This document shows, piece after piece, positions 1 to 6,557 of a stretch of DNA of 64,000 bases. Source of the stretch: Rhodospirillales bacterium URHD0017 (GTDB lineage Bacteria > Pseudomonadota > Alphaproteobacteria > Reyranellales > Reyranellaceae); the NCBI GenBank assembly GCA_900110395.1, contig FODP01000011.1, positions 1 to 64,000 on the forward strand, in the 5' to 3' direction. A program made the translations under genes and the position numbers. Position 1 is the stretch's first letter; each line of letters begins with the position of its first letter. Below the pieces are notes generated by a model that did not search any database, was not told where the DNA came from, and worked only from the letters and a program-made list of their open reading frames with translations.

Positions 1-331
1 GGCCTCAGAACTTTCCCGAGGCGATATCCTTCAAGGCGGCATTGTCCAGCATCGCCTCGGCCAGCAGCTTCTTCAGCTTGCGGTTCTCGTCTTCAAGCGA
101 TCGCAACCGTTTGGCGTCCGACACCTGCATCCCGCCATACCGGCTTCGCCAGTTGTACAGCGTCGCCTCGCTGATCCCGTGCTGACGGCACAGGTCGGCA
201 GGCTTTGCTCCCGCCTGGTGCAGCCGCAGGATCTCGATGATCTGTTCCTCGCTAAACCGCTTCCGCTTCATGTCCGTTCTCCTCAGAACGGACTCAACCT
301 TACTACGAGGGAGTTTCAGGGGAGCAGGTCA
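1..331 (-). mobile_element. IS3-family insertion sequence, left end only
   Basis: The window opens inside an IS3-family element. Its OrfA lies on the minus strand at 5-271, and the transposase core (OrfB) must lie beyond the left edge. The likely terminal inverted repeat is at 313-331, reading TGACCTGCTCCCCTGAAAC on the minus strand; the other end is outside the window, so the repeat cannot be confirmed. The neighbouring gene at 316-690 runs straight into this end and stops 13 to 16 bases inside it, which supports a boundary near 331. Confidence 0.75.
5..271 (-). CDS. IS3-family transposase OrfA
   Basis: This 88-residue protein is the DNA-binding OrfA of an IS3-family element. It begins MKRKRFSEEQIIEIL and has the usual helix-turn-helix, with the QHGISEATLYNWRSRYGG segment near residues 29-46. 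A leucine-zipper-like stretch (RLRSLEDENRKLKKLLAEAM) follows, which in this family mediates assembly with the OrfAB product. In known relatives OrfB is made by a -1 programmed frameshift near the end of OrfA. The stop is at 5-7, so OrfB lies outside the window. The length is normal for the family and the gene looks intact. Confidence 0.93.
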   Translation of the reverse strand: MKRKRFSEEQIIEILRLHQAGAKPADLCRQHGISEATLYNWRSRYGGMQVSDAKRLRSLEDENRKLKKLLAEAMLDNAALKDIASGKF

Positions 332-690
332 GCGAGCTGGGGCTCTCCCAGAGCAAGTGCAAGTGTGTATGGACGTCCTGCGTATTGGTCGCGGTCAACC
401 ACACGCTCGAGATGCAGCGGCAGCGGATAGAGGCAAGGTTGGTGTCCTGAGAGAAGCAACTCGATTTGCCGCTCCACTGGGTGGTGTTCAGGAAATGCTC
501 GGATGTGGCGGTTCGGATGGCCGTCGCCAAACACCGGTGCGATCAACCCTTCACGAACTAGATCTGCCACCTGATTGCGCACCAGAGCGGGATCTGAGTT
601 GGGGTCGAGGTCTGAAAGTGGAATGCCGTTGAATTGATGTGAGGTCAGATAGAATTGCGTCACGGCTTGGAGCAGTTCATCGCGCGTCAC
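316..690 (-). pseudogene. Hypothetical gene truncated by the IS3 insertion
   Basis: A GTG start at 688-690 has a GGAG about 9 bases upstream and opens a 124-residue frame. Its last few residues (around LADLLP) are encoded by the putative IS end at 313-331, so the natural C-terminus has been lost. The remaining N-terminal part (RDELLQAVTQFYL, then VRNQVADLVREGLIAPVFGD) looks like a small winged-helix-type domain followed by a region rich in His and Pro. I do not recognise the family. A short inverted repeat, ACTCCA/TGGAGT at 700-720, lies just upstream of the start and could be an operator. Confidence 0.5.
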
Positions 691-699
691 TGCTGCCCA

Positions 700-720
700 A
701 CTCCAATTTGAGAATGGAGT
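700..720. promoter_or_regulatory. Small inverted repeat upstream of the truncated gene
   Basis: ACTCCA at 700-705 and TGGAGT at 715-720 form a 6-base dyad with a 9-base spacer, about 10 bases upstream of the GTG start at 690. The position suits a repressor operator for the interrupted gene. The repeat is short enough to occur by chance. Confidence 0.25.
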
Positions 721-844
721 GACGCTTCATCGTCACGTTGGACAGTCTGTTGGGCAGGCGCATTGCGTCAAGCATTATGCACATCTGTATTGGGCAAATG
801 TTGGGCAGTCGAAATGGCCCACATCCCTAAATCGTTGATTTTAC

Positions 845-893
845 TGGCGCTCCCTACGGGATTCGAAGCCGTGTTTCAGTCTTGAGAGAGCCA
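845..893 (-). pseudogene. 3' fragment of a tRNA-Glu(CTC) gene (attachment-site-like)
   Basis: Read on the minus strand, this stretch ends in the acceptor and CCA sequence GGGAGCGCCA. It is preceded by a T-arm (ACGGC, loop TTCGAAT, CCCGT; one stem position mismatched) and an anticodon-loop-like CTCTCAA with CTC in the anticodon position. This resembles the 3' half of alphaproteobacterial tRNA-Glu. The anticodon stem no longer pairs and no 5' half follows, so it is not a functional tRNA. Such 3' remnants are typical of attL or attR sites left by tRNA-targeting integrative elements. No integrase is in the window. Confidence 0.55.
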
Positions 894-1026
894 ATTCGGA
901 ACGGCGCGTCCGCATGTCGCGCCATTTGCCGTCAGTGCTGTCGCCACTTTCGACTCTGCTGGCCATCTGATGCGCGCTACGTTTCCGCTGAGACAAGGGG
1001 ATCCGGTCATTTGGGAGTGACCGGCA

Positions 1027-1563
1027 ATGGGAAGGCGCAAGGCTGAGCACACGATAGCGGCAAGGCGGCGACGCACGCCGTACGTCGCCAAATTGCCGAG
1101 AGAGGACCCGTTCAAGCCGGAGGATGCTCGCGAAGTCGAAGCCGCTTGCAGGCGCGTTGCGGCAGCGAGCGAGTTCATGGTCCTGGCTGGCTGGCGGGAA
1201 GATTCGGGCTACCGCGTCTATCACTTCACCACCTGGGCGAAGGCGCGCGCCATGCAGCATTGGATCGACCGCAGCGGGATTGCCCACCGGCCGATGCCGA
1301 AGCTGGGCCTGACTGCCGAGGAGGTAGCGGAGAGCAAGCGGGAAGCGCTGGCGTGGAGCCTGAGGACAGGCGCGGCGCGCCCCATCCTGGATGCGTATCG
1401 GCAGGCACGGCACGCCGGCGATGCCGAGTTGACGGCCTTCAATGCTGCTTGCGAGGTCGCAAAGGCAATGGGCAGGCCCACCGGTGAGGTGCAGGTCACC
1501 GTACGCACCCTGCTCGAATGGGCCCGGGCTAAGCGGCCTTCTTCTCCAGCGACGGGTCCATGA
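1027..1563 (+). CDS. Conserved hypothetical protein
   Basis: The 178-residue product starts at an ATG with GGAGTG about 7 bases upstream. It opens with a very basic segment (MGRRKAEHTIAARRRR), followed by a mixed alpha/beta region containing WREDSGYRVYHFTTWAKARAM near residues 56-76 and a helical C-terminal half. There are no membrane segments or metal-binding motifs. The family is not recognised. Its 3' end overlaps the convergent SRAP gene by 35 bases. It sits in the accessory stretch just inside the tRNA scar and may belong to a former mobile element. Confidence 0.6.
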   Translation: MGRRKAEHTIAARRRRTPYVAKLPREDPFKPEDAREVEAACRRVAAASEFMVLAGWREDSGYRVYHFTTWAKARAMQHWIDRSGIAHRPMPKLGLTAEEVAESKREALAWSLRTGAARPILDAYRQARHAGDAELTAFNAACEVAKAMGRPTGEVQVTVRTLLEWARAKRPSSPATGP

Positions 1564-2194
1564 GGATGGCGTCATCGGGCGCCGGCTTTTGCAGCTCGAG
1601 CGCTTCCTCTGCGGTGCCCTCGAGCCAGCGCTCGACGTCGGCCGGCGTCATCAGGAGGACCGGCATGGCCTTGTTGTGGATCGGCTCGACAATGCCGTTG
1701 GGCGCGGTGGTCAGGAACGAATAGAGCTTGTGCCGTCCGACGTTCGGCTTGGCCTTTGTACCGCGGTCTCCCTCCCACTCTCGCCAGATCCCGGCGAAGA
1801 AGAACGGCTCGCCGGCGGGTCGGCGAAACCAGCGGATCACAACGGGCTTGCTGGTGTTGCGGTCCGGCTCGGCGAAGGCCGCCGCCGGCACGATACAGCG
1901 TTGCGCCTTGTTGGCGATCGAGGGTCGCCAGTAGGCGCTGGCGGTATTGCGCACGTTCACGACGGGCGCCTTGCTGCCAACGCCAGGCGGGGGCGGGAAG
2001 CCCCAACGCATGGTCTCGACGGTGCGCTGGCCATCACGCGCGACCACTACCGGAGCCTCGTAGTTCGGATAGAACTCCTGGGCATCGTTGCGCGCGCCGA
2101 TGACTTCCTCCCACTCCCGGCCGACCAGCTTGTAGTGCTGCATGAGGTTGCGGACTTCCCAGGCTGAGAGCCGCAGCGTGTAGAGAGTGCACAT
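1529..2194 (-). CDS. SRAP-domain protein (YedK/HMCES family), abasic-site DNA-protein crosslinking
   Basis: This 221-residue protein has the SRAP signature. Cys2 directly follows the initiator Met (MCTLYTL). An Asn-Arg element (VVNVRNTAS) is near residue 80, RCIVPAAAFAEP near 100, and the active-site His in PIHNKAMPVLL near 175. In the family, Cys2 becomes the N-terminus after Met removal and forms a stable link with abasic sites in single-stranded DNA, protecting forks. A GAG-type ribosome-binding site precedes the ATG. Family members are often found on phages and islands. Remnants of a second copy occur near 10.9-11.1 kb. Confidence 0.9.
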   Translation of the reverse strand: MCTLYTLRLSAWEVRNLMQHYKLVGREWEEVIGARNDAQEFYPNYEAPVVVARDGQRTVETMRWGFPPPPGVGSKAPVVNVRNTASAYWRPSIANKAQRCIVPAAAFAEPDRNTSKPVVIRWFRRPAGEPFFFAGIWREWEGDRGTKAKPNVGRHKLYSFLTTAPNGIVEPIHNKAMPVLLMTPADVERWLEGTAEEALELQKPAPDDAILMDPSLEKKAA

Positions 2195-2403
2195 GTCCTC
2201 AGCCTAGCACAGGAAGTCGAGGTTGCTTGCCTCGCCGGCGTGGTCGACCAGGGACATCGACTGAGACCGTCGCCCCCATCAGTTCCGCTTGCCAGCGCCG
2301 ATGTGGTCTTTCCCACGTCCTAAGGCCGATTGAAGGCGTACCCTTGGGTGGCGTTGAACTACTTGACTGTGCCTGAAGCCATCGTCTGCGCAAGGAGGTC
2401 AGC

Positions 2404-3420
2404 ATGAGCCAGTTTCAGCTTCCCGATGGAACGAGACTTTGGGCCGAGGGATTCGACAACGAAAAGATCGCGATCCACTTGAACAAGGAGATCGTCCTCG
2501 AGCAGTGGGGTTCGACGGGTGCTGACGGCAAAACAGCCGACATCCAACTGGACAAGCAGGGAGCGGTCGAAGTTCGGATTATCGACCGGCCGAGCAGCGA
2601 CAAGCCGTTCACTGTCAGCAAGCGGCGCTTCGCACTAAAGGCGGTGCGCGAAGGCGCAACCACAATCAGTGGGAAGGGCGAGGACAAAGCGGTCAGCAGT
2701 CCGCTCAAGGTGCTGACGGGAGAGTTCAAGTATCACAAGGGAATGGTGAAGGATCTTTTGGCCGATGTCGGTCGCGGTTCCGATCCCTCTCTGCTCTACC
2801 AGCTCCAACGTTTGCTTCACAGCAATACCAACAACCTCTTTAACCAGCTCAACGATGCGAATGTCGCAAAAATGCAGTCGTCGCTCGCGTGCGGACGGGT
2901 GGCCAAGGCCAGCGGAGACGCCTTGATCGGAAAGGTAATCAGCCACAGCTTTGAAAAAGATTCCTCCTACCACAAGCCCATAAGCAAGATTACGAGCCGC
3001 GACGACATTGAGTATGATCCTGACGTGATGCTCAAGGCGAGGCAGGTCATCGCCAAGCATGTGAAGAGCGGGCACCCCGTCATGGTCGGCTGCGCCACGG
3101 ACCCGAGTTCGGCGATGTTGAAGGATAACCATCTGCAGGCGACCCGGATGGGCGGTCACACGGTACTGATCGTCGGCTGCAATGACGCCGCCACAGAATT
3201 TCTCTACGTTGATCCATATCCCGGTGGATCGACGTTGGTGTACCGAGGCGGCGTCGCCGCCGACTCGTACCACCCGTCAAAGTGCTTTTTCCTGGGGCTG
3301 TTCAAAGTCGATTCCTGGGAAGATGTTCTCGGGCGTGGCCCAGTGCTGTCGTACAAGGACAATGACGGGGGGTGGAGCGGTTCCAAGTATCTTGAAGTGA
3401 TCTCCGGGCCGAAGGTCTGA
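2404..3420 (+). CDS. Hypothetical protein with a cysteine-peptidase-like C-terminal half
   Basis: The 338-residue protein has an excellent ribosome-binding site (AAGGAGGTC) ahead of the ATG. The first 100 residues look beta-rich and unassigned. The C-terminal half contains a Q-x(4)-C-G element (C163), then GGHTVLIVGCND (H252) and FLYVDPYPGG (D270). The Cys, His, Asp order and the GHTVLIVG/VDP pattern resemble C39- or papain-like peptidases, but the family is not recognised and the triad is inference. There is no signal peptide. It stands alone, about 210 bases upstream of nothing related, so context does not reveal a substrate. Confidence 0.7.
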   Translation: MSQFQLPDGTRLWAEGFDNEKIAIHLNKEIVLEQWGSTGADGKTADIQLDKQGAVEVRIIDRPSSDKPFTVSKRRFALKAVREGATTISGKGEDKAVSSPLKVLTGEFKYHKGMVKDLLADVGRGSDPSLLYQLQRLLHSNTNNLFNQLNDANVAKMQSSLACGRVAKASGDALIGKVISHSFEKDSSYHKPISKITSRDDIEYDPDVMLKARQVIAKHVKSGHPVMVGCATDPSSAMLKDNHLQATRMGGHTVLIVGCNDAATEFLYVDPYPGGSTLVYRGGVAADSYHPSKCFFLGLFKVDSWEDVLGRGPVLSYKDNDGGWSGSKYLEVISGPKV

Positions 3421-3544
3421 TCGTTTTCCAGGGATTCCCATCGACATAGTGACTGGACGGGCTCCGCCAAATCCCTAGGGCCTTGTCGACTCAGATGCTC
3501 ACCAAGCCGTTTCCGCTGCCCTTCCAGTCAGTGCACGCACGATA

Positions 3545-3886
3545 TCAAGACGCTTGCGAACTCACCGCCTGCTCGCTCCGAAGAACAGCCAGTTTTTGCA
3601 GCAGCCCCTGGTGCAGGGTCTTGAACTTCTCATACGACTTCTCCGCTTCGGCAGTGCGGTGTCCCTCGCTCCGCAAAGCCTCGATCGCAACGCGCTGTCG
3701 CGCCAACGCTGCTTCATCTCGCGCGGCGGCCGCCTGGAGAAGCCTTATCCTGGTGGCAATTGGTTCATCCATTTTGGTGGAATGCCCGAGGGCGTCAAAA
3801 GTGGCGTGATAACTTTGAGGCGTAGTGGGCATGTCCCGGTTCTCGCGGAACTCCAACTCGATGGCGCCGTTTGCAAGGTTCGCCAT
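3545..3886 (-). CDS. Small coiled-coil hypothetical protein
   Basis: This is a 113-residue, strongly helical protein. From about residue 45 onward it is rich in Ala, Glu, Arg and Leu with heptad-like spacing, suggesting a coiled coil. Initiation could be at 3886 or at an internal Met at 3832 (MPTTPQSYHATFD); neither has a strong Shine-Dalgarno sequence. No enzyme motif or membrane segment is visible. It is divergent from the tiny membrane-protein gene at 3908. Function is unknown. Confidence 0.5.
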   Translation of the reverse strand: MANLANGAIELEFRENRDMPTTPQSYHATFDALGHSTKMDEPIATRIRLLQAAAARDEAALARQRVAIEALRSEGHRTAEAEKSYEKFKTLHQGLLQKLAVLRSEQAVSSQAS

Positions 3887-3907
3887 TTTGGCTGCGAGGA
3901 GGACACG

Positions 3908-3982
3908 GTGAACAACATCATTTGGTGGGTCGGAGCAATCGTCATCGTTCTCGCGATCCTGGGATACCTGGGCTTCAGGTGA
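3908..3982 (+). CDS. 24-residue single-pass membrane peptide
   Basis: A GTG codon at 3908, preceded by a strong GAGGAGGA ribosome-binding site (3895-3902), opens a 24-codon frame ending in TGA at 3980-3982. The product begins VNNIIWWVGAIVIVLAIL and ends GYLGFR, a single hydrophobic helix with a short basic end. Peptides of this type (an N-terminal Asn, II, then WxVGAIVIVL and a terminal LGxR) occur widely as unannotated small proteins in alphaproteobacteria, from memory of such sequences. Its role is unknown; it lies close to the stress-type csbD-like gene. Confidence 0.65.
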   Translation: MNNIIWWVGAIVIVLAILGYLGFR

Positions 3983-4030
3983 GGGGTATCGAGGTCCGCA
4001 GATTGACTCGGCAGAGCATCCGCTGAGGCC

Positions 4031-4062
4031 AAAAAGACAAAGGGCACCATCCGGCGCCCTTT
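4031..4062 (-). terminator. Intrinsic terminator downstream of the CsbD-like gene
   Basis: A 10-base-pair stem (4039-4048 with 4053-4062, one G-U pair) with the 4-base loop ATCC is followed in the minus direction by a run of five T (4031-4035). It lies 24 bases downstream of the csbD-like stop. Confidence 0.75.
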
Positions 4063-4085
4063 GCTTGCGTTTCCTCGACAGGTCC

Positions 4086-4274
4086 TCAGAGATCGGCGGC
4101 CTTCTTCACTGCGTCCTTGGCGTTGCCAACCGCCTTCTGCAGGTCTCCTTTGGCTTCCTGAACCTTACCTTCACCTTTCAGGGCCGGGTCATCTGCGGCT
4201 CCACCGACGCCTTGCTTGATCTTGCCGGCGACCTGGTTGCCAGTGCCTTTAACCTTGTCACTCGTGCTGCTCAT
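4086..4274 (-). CDS. CsbD-family stress protein
   Basis: This 62-residue hydrophilic protein matches the CsbD family: MSSTSDKVKGTGNQVAGKIK, then GVGGAADDPALKGEGKVQEAKGD and a Lys/Ala-rich C-terminus. Relatives are abundant, general-stress-induced small proteins of unknown biochemistry, predicted to be largely helical or disordered. It is transcribed alone and ends at a clear terminator. Nearby small envelope proteins suggest a stress-response cluster, which is inference from context. Confidence 0.9.
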   Translation of the reverse strand: MSSTSDKVKGTGNQVAGKIKQGVGGAADDPALKGEGKVQEAKGDLQKAVGNAKDAVKKAADL

Positions 4275-4440
4275 TCTGCACTCCTTCTCTGGTACGGTAG
4301 TGCAATGCCCGAGCGTTGAGGTGGTTGCTCGATACCATCGCGCCGGCCACCGCCTTACCGTTGCCGGTTCACGCGTTGACTTAAGGGGCTGGCAAACCGC
4401 TGTCGCTTCTGCGGAACCTCAGCATCATTCCCTTGGCCTG

Positions 4441-4668
4441 CTACCGAACATCACTCCCGGAAGCCCTTGTCGGGACAGCGGTCGCGCGGGAGGGGCGGGC
4501 GTACTTGCCCGATGGAGCGCCGTACCGAACGGTCGAATCCATGCCGGCCGCCGGCTCATTTGCGACTCCATCAGGCTGTCCGTGGCGGAGTGCAGTCCCA
4601 GGCTGCGATTCGGCACAGCCGCGGAGCAGGGCAGTGGCTGCGCCGAGGAACAGGGGCAAAGTCTTCAT
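4441..4668 (-). CDS. Possible small lipoprotein, translationally coupled
   Basis: The ATG overlaps the stop of the preceding gene as ATGA at 4665-4668, a usual sign of coupled translation. The 75-residue product starts MKTLPLFLGAATALLRGCAES, which resembles a lipoprotein signal with the cysteine at residue 18, though the Arg at -2 is unusual for a lipobox. The rest is short, polar and proline/glycine-rich with no recognised domain. It may instead be chance reading of the 3' region of the upstream gene, so confidence is limited. Confidence 0.35.
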   Translation of the reverse strand: MKTLPLFLGAATALLRGCAESQPGTALRHGQPDGVANEPAAGMDSTVRYGAPSGKYARPSRATAVPTRASGSDVR

Positions 4669-4877
4669 GCCTCGATCAGCCGGCCGAGCGAGATCCGACC
4701 CACGGTCTCGTCCTGCAAAATCTTCACATTGCGCCCGATCAACTTCTTGGCGGCCGCCCCGGACGGCATGGCGGCAACCTGGGGATCGGTTGCGTTAGGC
4801 GGTGTGCGGGCCTGCTGGGTATACGCCACGCTCGCACCTGCCATCAGCAAACCAGCGAGAAACACTTGCTTGATCAT
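4665..4877 (-). CDS. Short secreted protein with a partial PRC-barrel-like motif
   Basis: The ATG at 4877 is chosen because GGAG lies 5 bases upstream. The 70-residue product begins with a signal peptide (MIKQVFLAGLLMAGASVAYTQQ). Its C-terminus, KKLIGRNVKILQDETVGRISL, looks like the first strand pair of a PRC-barrel domain, which normally continues for another 40 to 50 residues. It may therefore be a truncated PRC-barrel protein. It is coupled by ATGA to the small possible lipoprotein downstream. Confidence 0.5.
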   Translation of the reverse strand: MIKQVFLAGLLMAGASVAYTQQARTPPNATDPQVAAMPSGAAAKKLIGRNVKILQDETVGRISLGRLIEA

Positions 4878-5035
4878 GAAGGCTCCGACCTTGTTGGTGC
4901 GCGTCAAACGGCATTGCGAGAGGCACGTTGCAGCCCAGCTAGGGAAGAGCCCATAAAGCCGGAAGAGCTGCCCGCATTACGCGGAGAAGGCGCCGATTGA
5001 GCGGCAGCATTTGGCTGACCAGCTGGTTGCAGTAG

Positions 5036-5569
5036 GTGCTGCTGCATAGCGCGCCGGCGCATGCACTGCTGCGCGCCCGCATGCCGCACCCGATGCTGTC
5101 AGTGCAGGCCGATGATTGGCAAAGGACCGGAGCCTACATCGAGGGCATGCTCCGCGCGCTTCCGTTCCAAACGATAGGCGACATCATCGCCCACGGCCTC
5201 GAGCTGCACGTCTATTGCCCGAGCTGCTACCGCACGCGGCGACCCGTTAACCTTGAGCCGTGGGCCGACCGCTGCTTCGCCACCGCTCGTTTCCGCTGCA
5301 CCGGCACGCGCTACAACGGCGCGCCTTGCGGCGACACTGGCATGGCGGTCATTAGGCCGGCCCAGTTGCTGCCGGTCGGCGGGCCGGTGACGCTCGCCTT
5401 CCTAGCTTGCCCGCGGTGCATTTGGGAGATCAATCAAGCCCAGCTCGACAAGGCGCCTTGGTCCGGCAGCGCACAGCGCTACCGATGCCCTGGCTGCGGG
5501 GGTCGCGTCGAGCGGCACATTCATGGACCGGCGTGGCGCCCGGGCCTTTCGTCGGCGGCTGGCGCTTAG
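5036..5569 (+). CDS. Cysteine-rich zinc-ribbon-like hypothetical protein
   Basis: The product is up to 177 residues; internal Met codons at 5081 and 5093 are equally plausible starts, as no strong ribosome-binding site is visible. It contains several Cys pairs: CPSC around residue 61, C-x-F-x-C-T near 85, then CPRC near 129 and CPGCGGRVERH near 153. The last two form a typical zinc ribbon. Such Cys-rich proteins commonly bind nucleic acid or other proteins. It heads a cluster of short phage-like genes. Confidence 0.55.
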   Translation: MLLHSAPAHALLRARMPHPMLSVQADDWQRTGAYIEGMLRALPFQTIGDIIAHGLELHVYCPSCYRTRRPVNLEPWADRCFATARFRCTGTRYNGAPCGDTGMAVIRPAQLLPVGGPVTLAFLACPRCIWEINQAQLDKAPWSGSAQRYRCPGCGGRVERHIHGPAWRPGLSSAAGA

Positions 5570-5679
5570 TCCAGTTTGCGGCTTACCCAGAATATGATCG
5601 CAAGCCCAACCAGCGTTGCCAACGTCACGGCCACGCTCGCGCCTAGCGCCCAGATTAAGACGACCTCCCAGAACGTCAC
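5566..5679 (-). CDS. 37-residue single-pass membrane protein
   Basis: A GTG codon at 5677-5679 opens a 37-codon frame with stop TAA at 5566-5568. It encodes VTFWEVVLIWALGASVAVTL followed by a further hydrophobic stretch and the basic tail WVSRKLD, that is, one long transmembrane helix with a positive C-terminus. The ribosome-binding site is weak, and the stop just overlaps the end of the convergent zinc-ribbon gene. Holin-like or regulatory micro-proteins look like this, but no function can be assigned. Confidence 0.45.
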   Translation of the reverse strand: MTFWEVVLIWALGASVAVTLATLVGLAIIFWVSRKLD

Positions 5680-5721
5680 GACGTATCGCCCAGGCGCGTC
5701 ACCGACCCGCGCCTTCGGGTC

Positions 5722-5943
5722 CTAGAAGGCGCTTGCAACCCTAACCTCGATCGTCCTGTCGGCCTGCCGGCAGATCCAGCTGCCGACCGGCGCGCGCTCG
5801 CGGCCGCGGCGGGTCTCGACATCCAGCGTATCGTCGGGCTGCCAGAACGCGACGGTCTCGAGGCCGGCGTACAGCGCAACGATGTCCTTCCACGACTCCG
5901 GTGTCGCCATCCAACGGACACGGGACAGCGGCGTCGTCATCAC
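5722..5943 (-). CDS. Small hypothetical protein of phage-like cluster
   Basis: This is a 73-residue protein, MMTTPLSRVRWMATPESWKD..., with alternating hydrophobic residues suggesting a small beta-containing domain (VAFWQPDDTLDVETRRG, then GSWICRQADRTIEVRVAS). No known family is recognised. Its start lies 5 bases downstream of the stop of the 5949-6176 gene, so the two are probably co-transcribed. Confidence 0.5.
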   Translation of the reverse strand: MMTTPLSRVRWMATPESWKDIVALYAGLETVAFWQPDDTLDVETRRGRERAPVGSWICRQADRTIEVRVASAF

Positions 5944-5948
5944 TGGGC

Positions 5949-6176
5949 TTAGTGCCGCTTCGCGGGCGCCGGCAGCATCTGCGCCCGCAGCACCAGCAGC
6001 CGCTCGATCATCCGGTCGACGACGCTGGTGTCGAAGTCGATCTTCACCAGCAGCGGCTCGGCGACGCCGGCTACCGGTAGCCCCGGGAGCTCCATGCGCA
6101 GGCTACGCCGATCGGCGCTGAGCTGCCACATTTGGGCTTGGTCATGCTCCATGGGCATCATGACGTGCGGCTTCAT
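5949..6176 (-). CDS. Small hypothetical protein of phage-like cluster
   Basis: The 75-residue product (MKPHVMMPMEHDQAQMWQLS...) has an amphipathic beta-rich centre (LRMELPGLPVAGVAEPLLVKIDFD) and a helical C-terminus (VVDRMIERLLVLRAQM). The family is unknown. It overlaps the upstream zinc-finger-like gene by 35 bases and is followed within 5 bases by the next gene. This tight packing resembles phage or island genes. Confidence 0.5.
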   Translation of the reverse strand: MKPHVMMPMEHDQAQMWQLSADRRSLRMELPGLPVAGVAEPLLVKIDFDTSVVDRMIERLLVLRAQMLPAPAKRH

Positions 6177-6354
6177 CGTCCCTCCGTCGCTCTTCCGGAT
6201 TCTCGGAGGATGCGCCCTCCAGAGGCTTGGCAGCCGCCCAAGAGCGGCGCCTCACGTGCGACAGCTGATGCTTGAGGACCAACATCGGATAGTCGGGAAC
6301 CTCCTGGCCGCAGGCCGAACACGTCCAGATTTTGCGCTGCTGCATCGCCCTCAA
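6142..6354 (-). CDS. Small zinc-finger-like hypothetical protein
   Basis: This 70-residue protein has an N-terminal C-x2-C...H-x4-H arrangement (CSACGQEVPDYPMLVLKHQLSH, shown here only by its ligands C11, C14, H28 and H33, approximate numbers), which would fit one zinc site. The C-terminal half is charged and probably disordered. It is the first gene of the 6354-5722 minus-strand cluster. A DNA-binding regulatory role is possible, but the family is not recognised. Confidence 0.5.
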   Translation of the reverse strand: MRAMQQRKIWTCSACGQEVPDYPMLVLKHQLSHVRRRSWAAAKPLEGASSENPEERRRDDEAARHDAHGA

Positions 6355-6426
6355 CGTGGCGAGCCGCCGAGCGTTTCCAAGAGACGGTTTGCCGCGCCGA
6401 TCTCAGCGCTTTCTGCGCGGCCCGCG

Positions 6427-6545
6427 CTAGGGCGTGTACTCATAAACAGGCTCTACCGATGCAGGACAAGGCAATGTCCGCTTTGTCCCCAAAATCGGAC
6501 ATTGGCGCAGGACGAGGGCACGTCCGCTATGGGCCATAAGCGGAA
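6427..6545. repeat. Dispersed repeat with hairpins
   Basis: The 20 bases at 6427-6446 (CTAGGGCGTGTACTCATAAA) recur exactly, inverted, at 10849-10868. Inside the unit AATGTCCG and CGGACATT (about 6473-6505) form an 8-base-pair dyad, and TCCGCTATGGG with CATAAGCGGA (6520-6542) forms another. A related TGTCCGCT...GTCCCC(C)AAAA string is also near 10812. This resembles an intergenic repeat common in Bradyrhizobium-type genomes that is often mis-called as a short gene (MSALGHKR-type). Confidence 0.55.
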
Positions 6546-6557
6546 GTGGCTACTGGC

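Noticed and set aside
845..920. A complete tRNA-Glu gene
   Set aside because: Only the 3' half is recognisable, the anticodon stem does not pair and no 5' acceptor or D-arm is found.
841..1575. A 244-codon minus-strand frame opposite the 1027-1563 gene
   Set aside because: It covers the tRNA scar and is antisense to a gene with a better start signal; its product is Arg/Pro-rich as expected for a shadow frame.
4904..5089. A 61-codon minus-strand frame
   Set aside because: It has no start signal and its composition is arbitrary; it lies in the upstream region of the short secreted gene.
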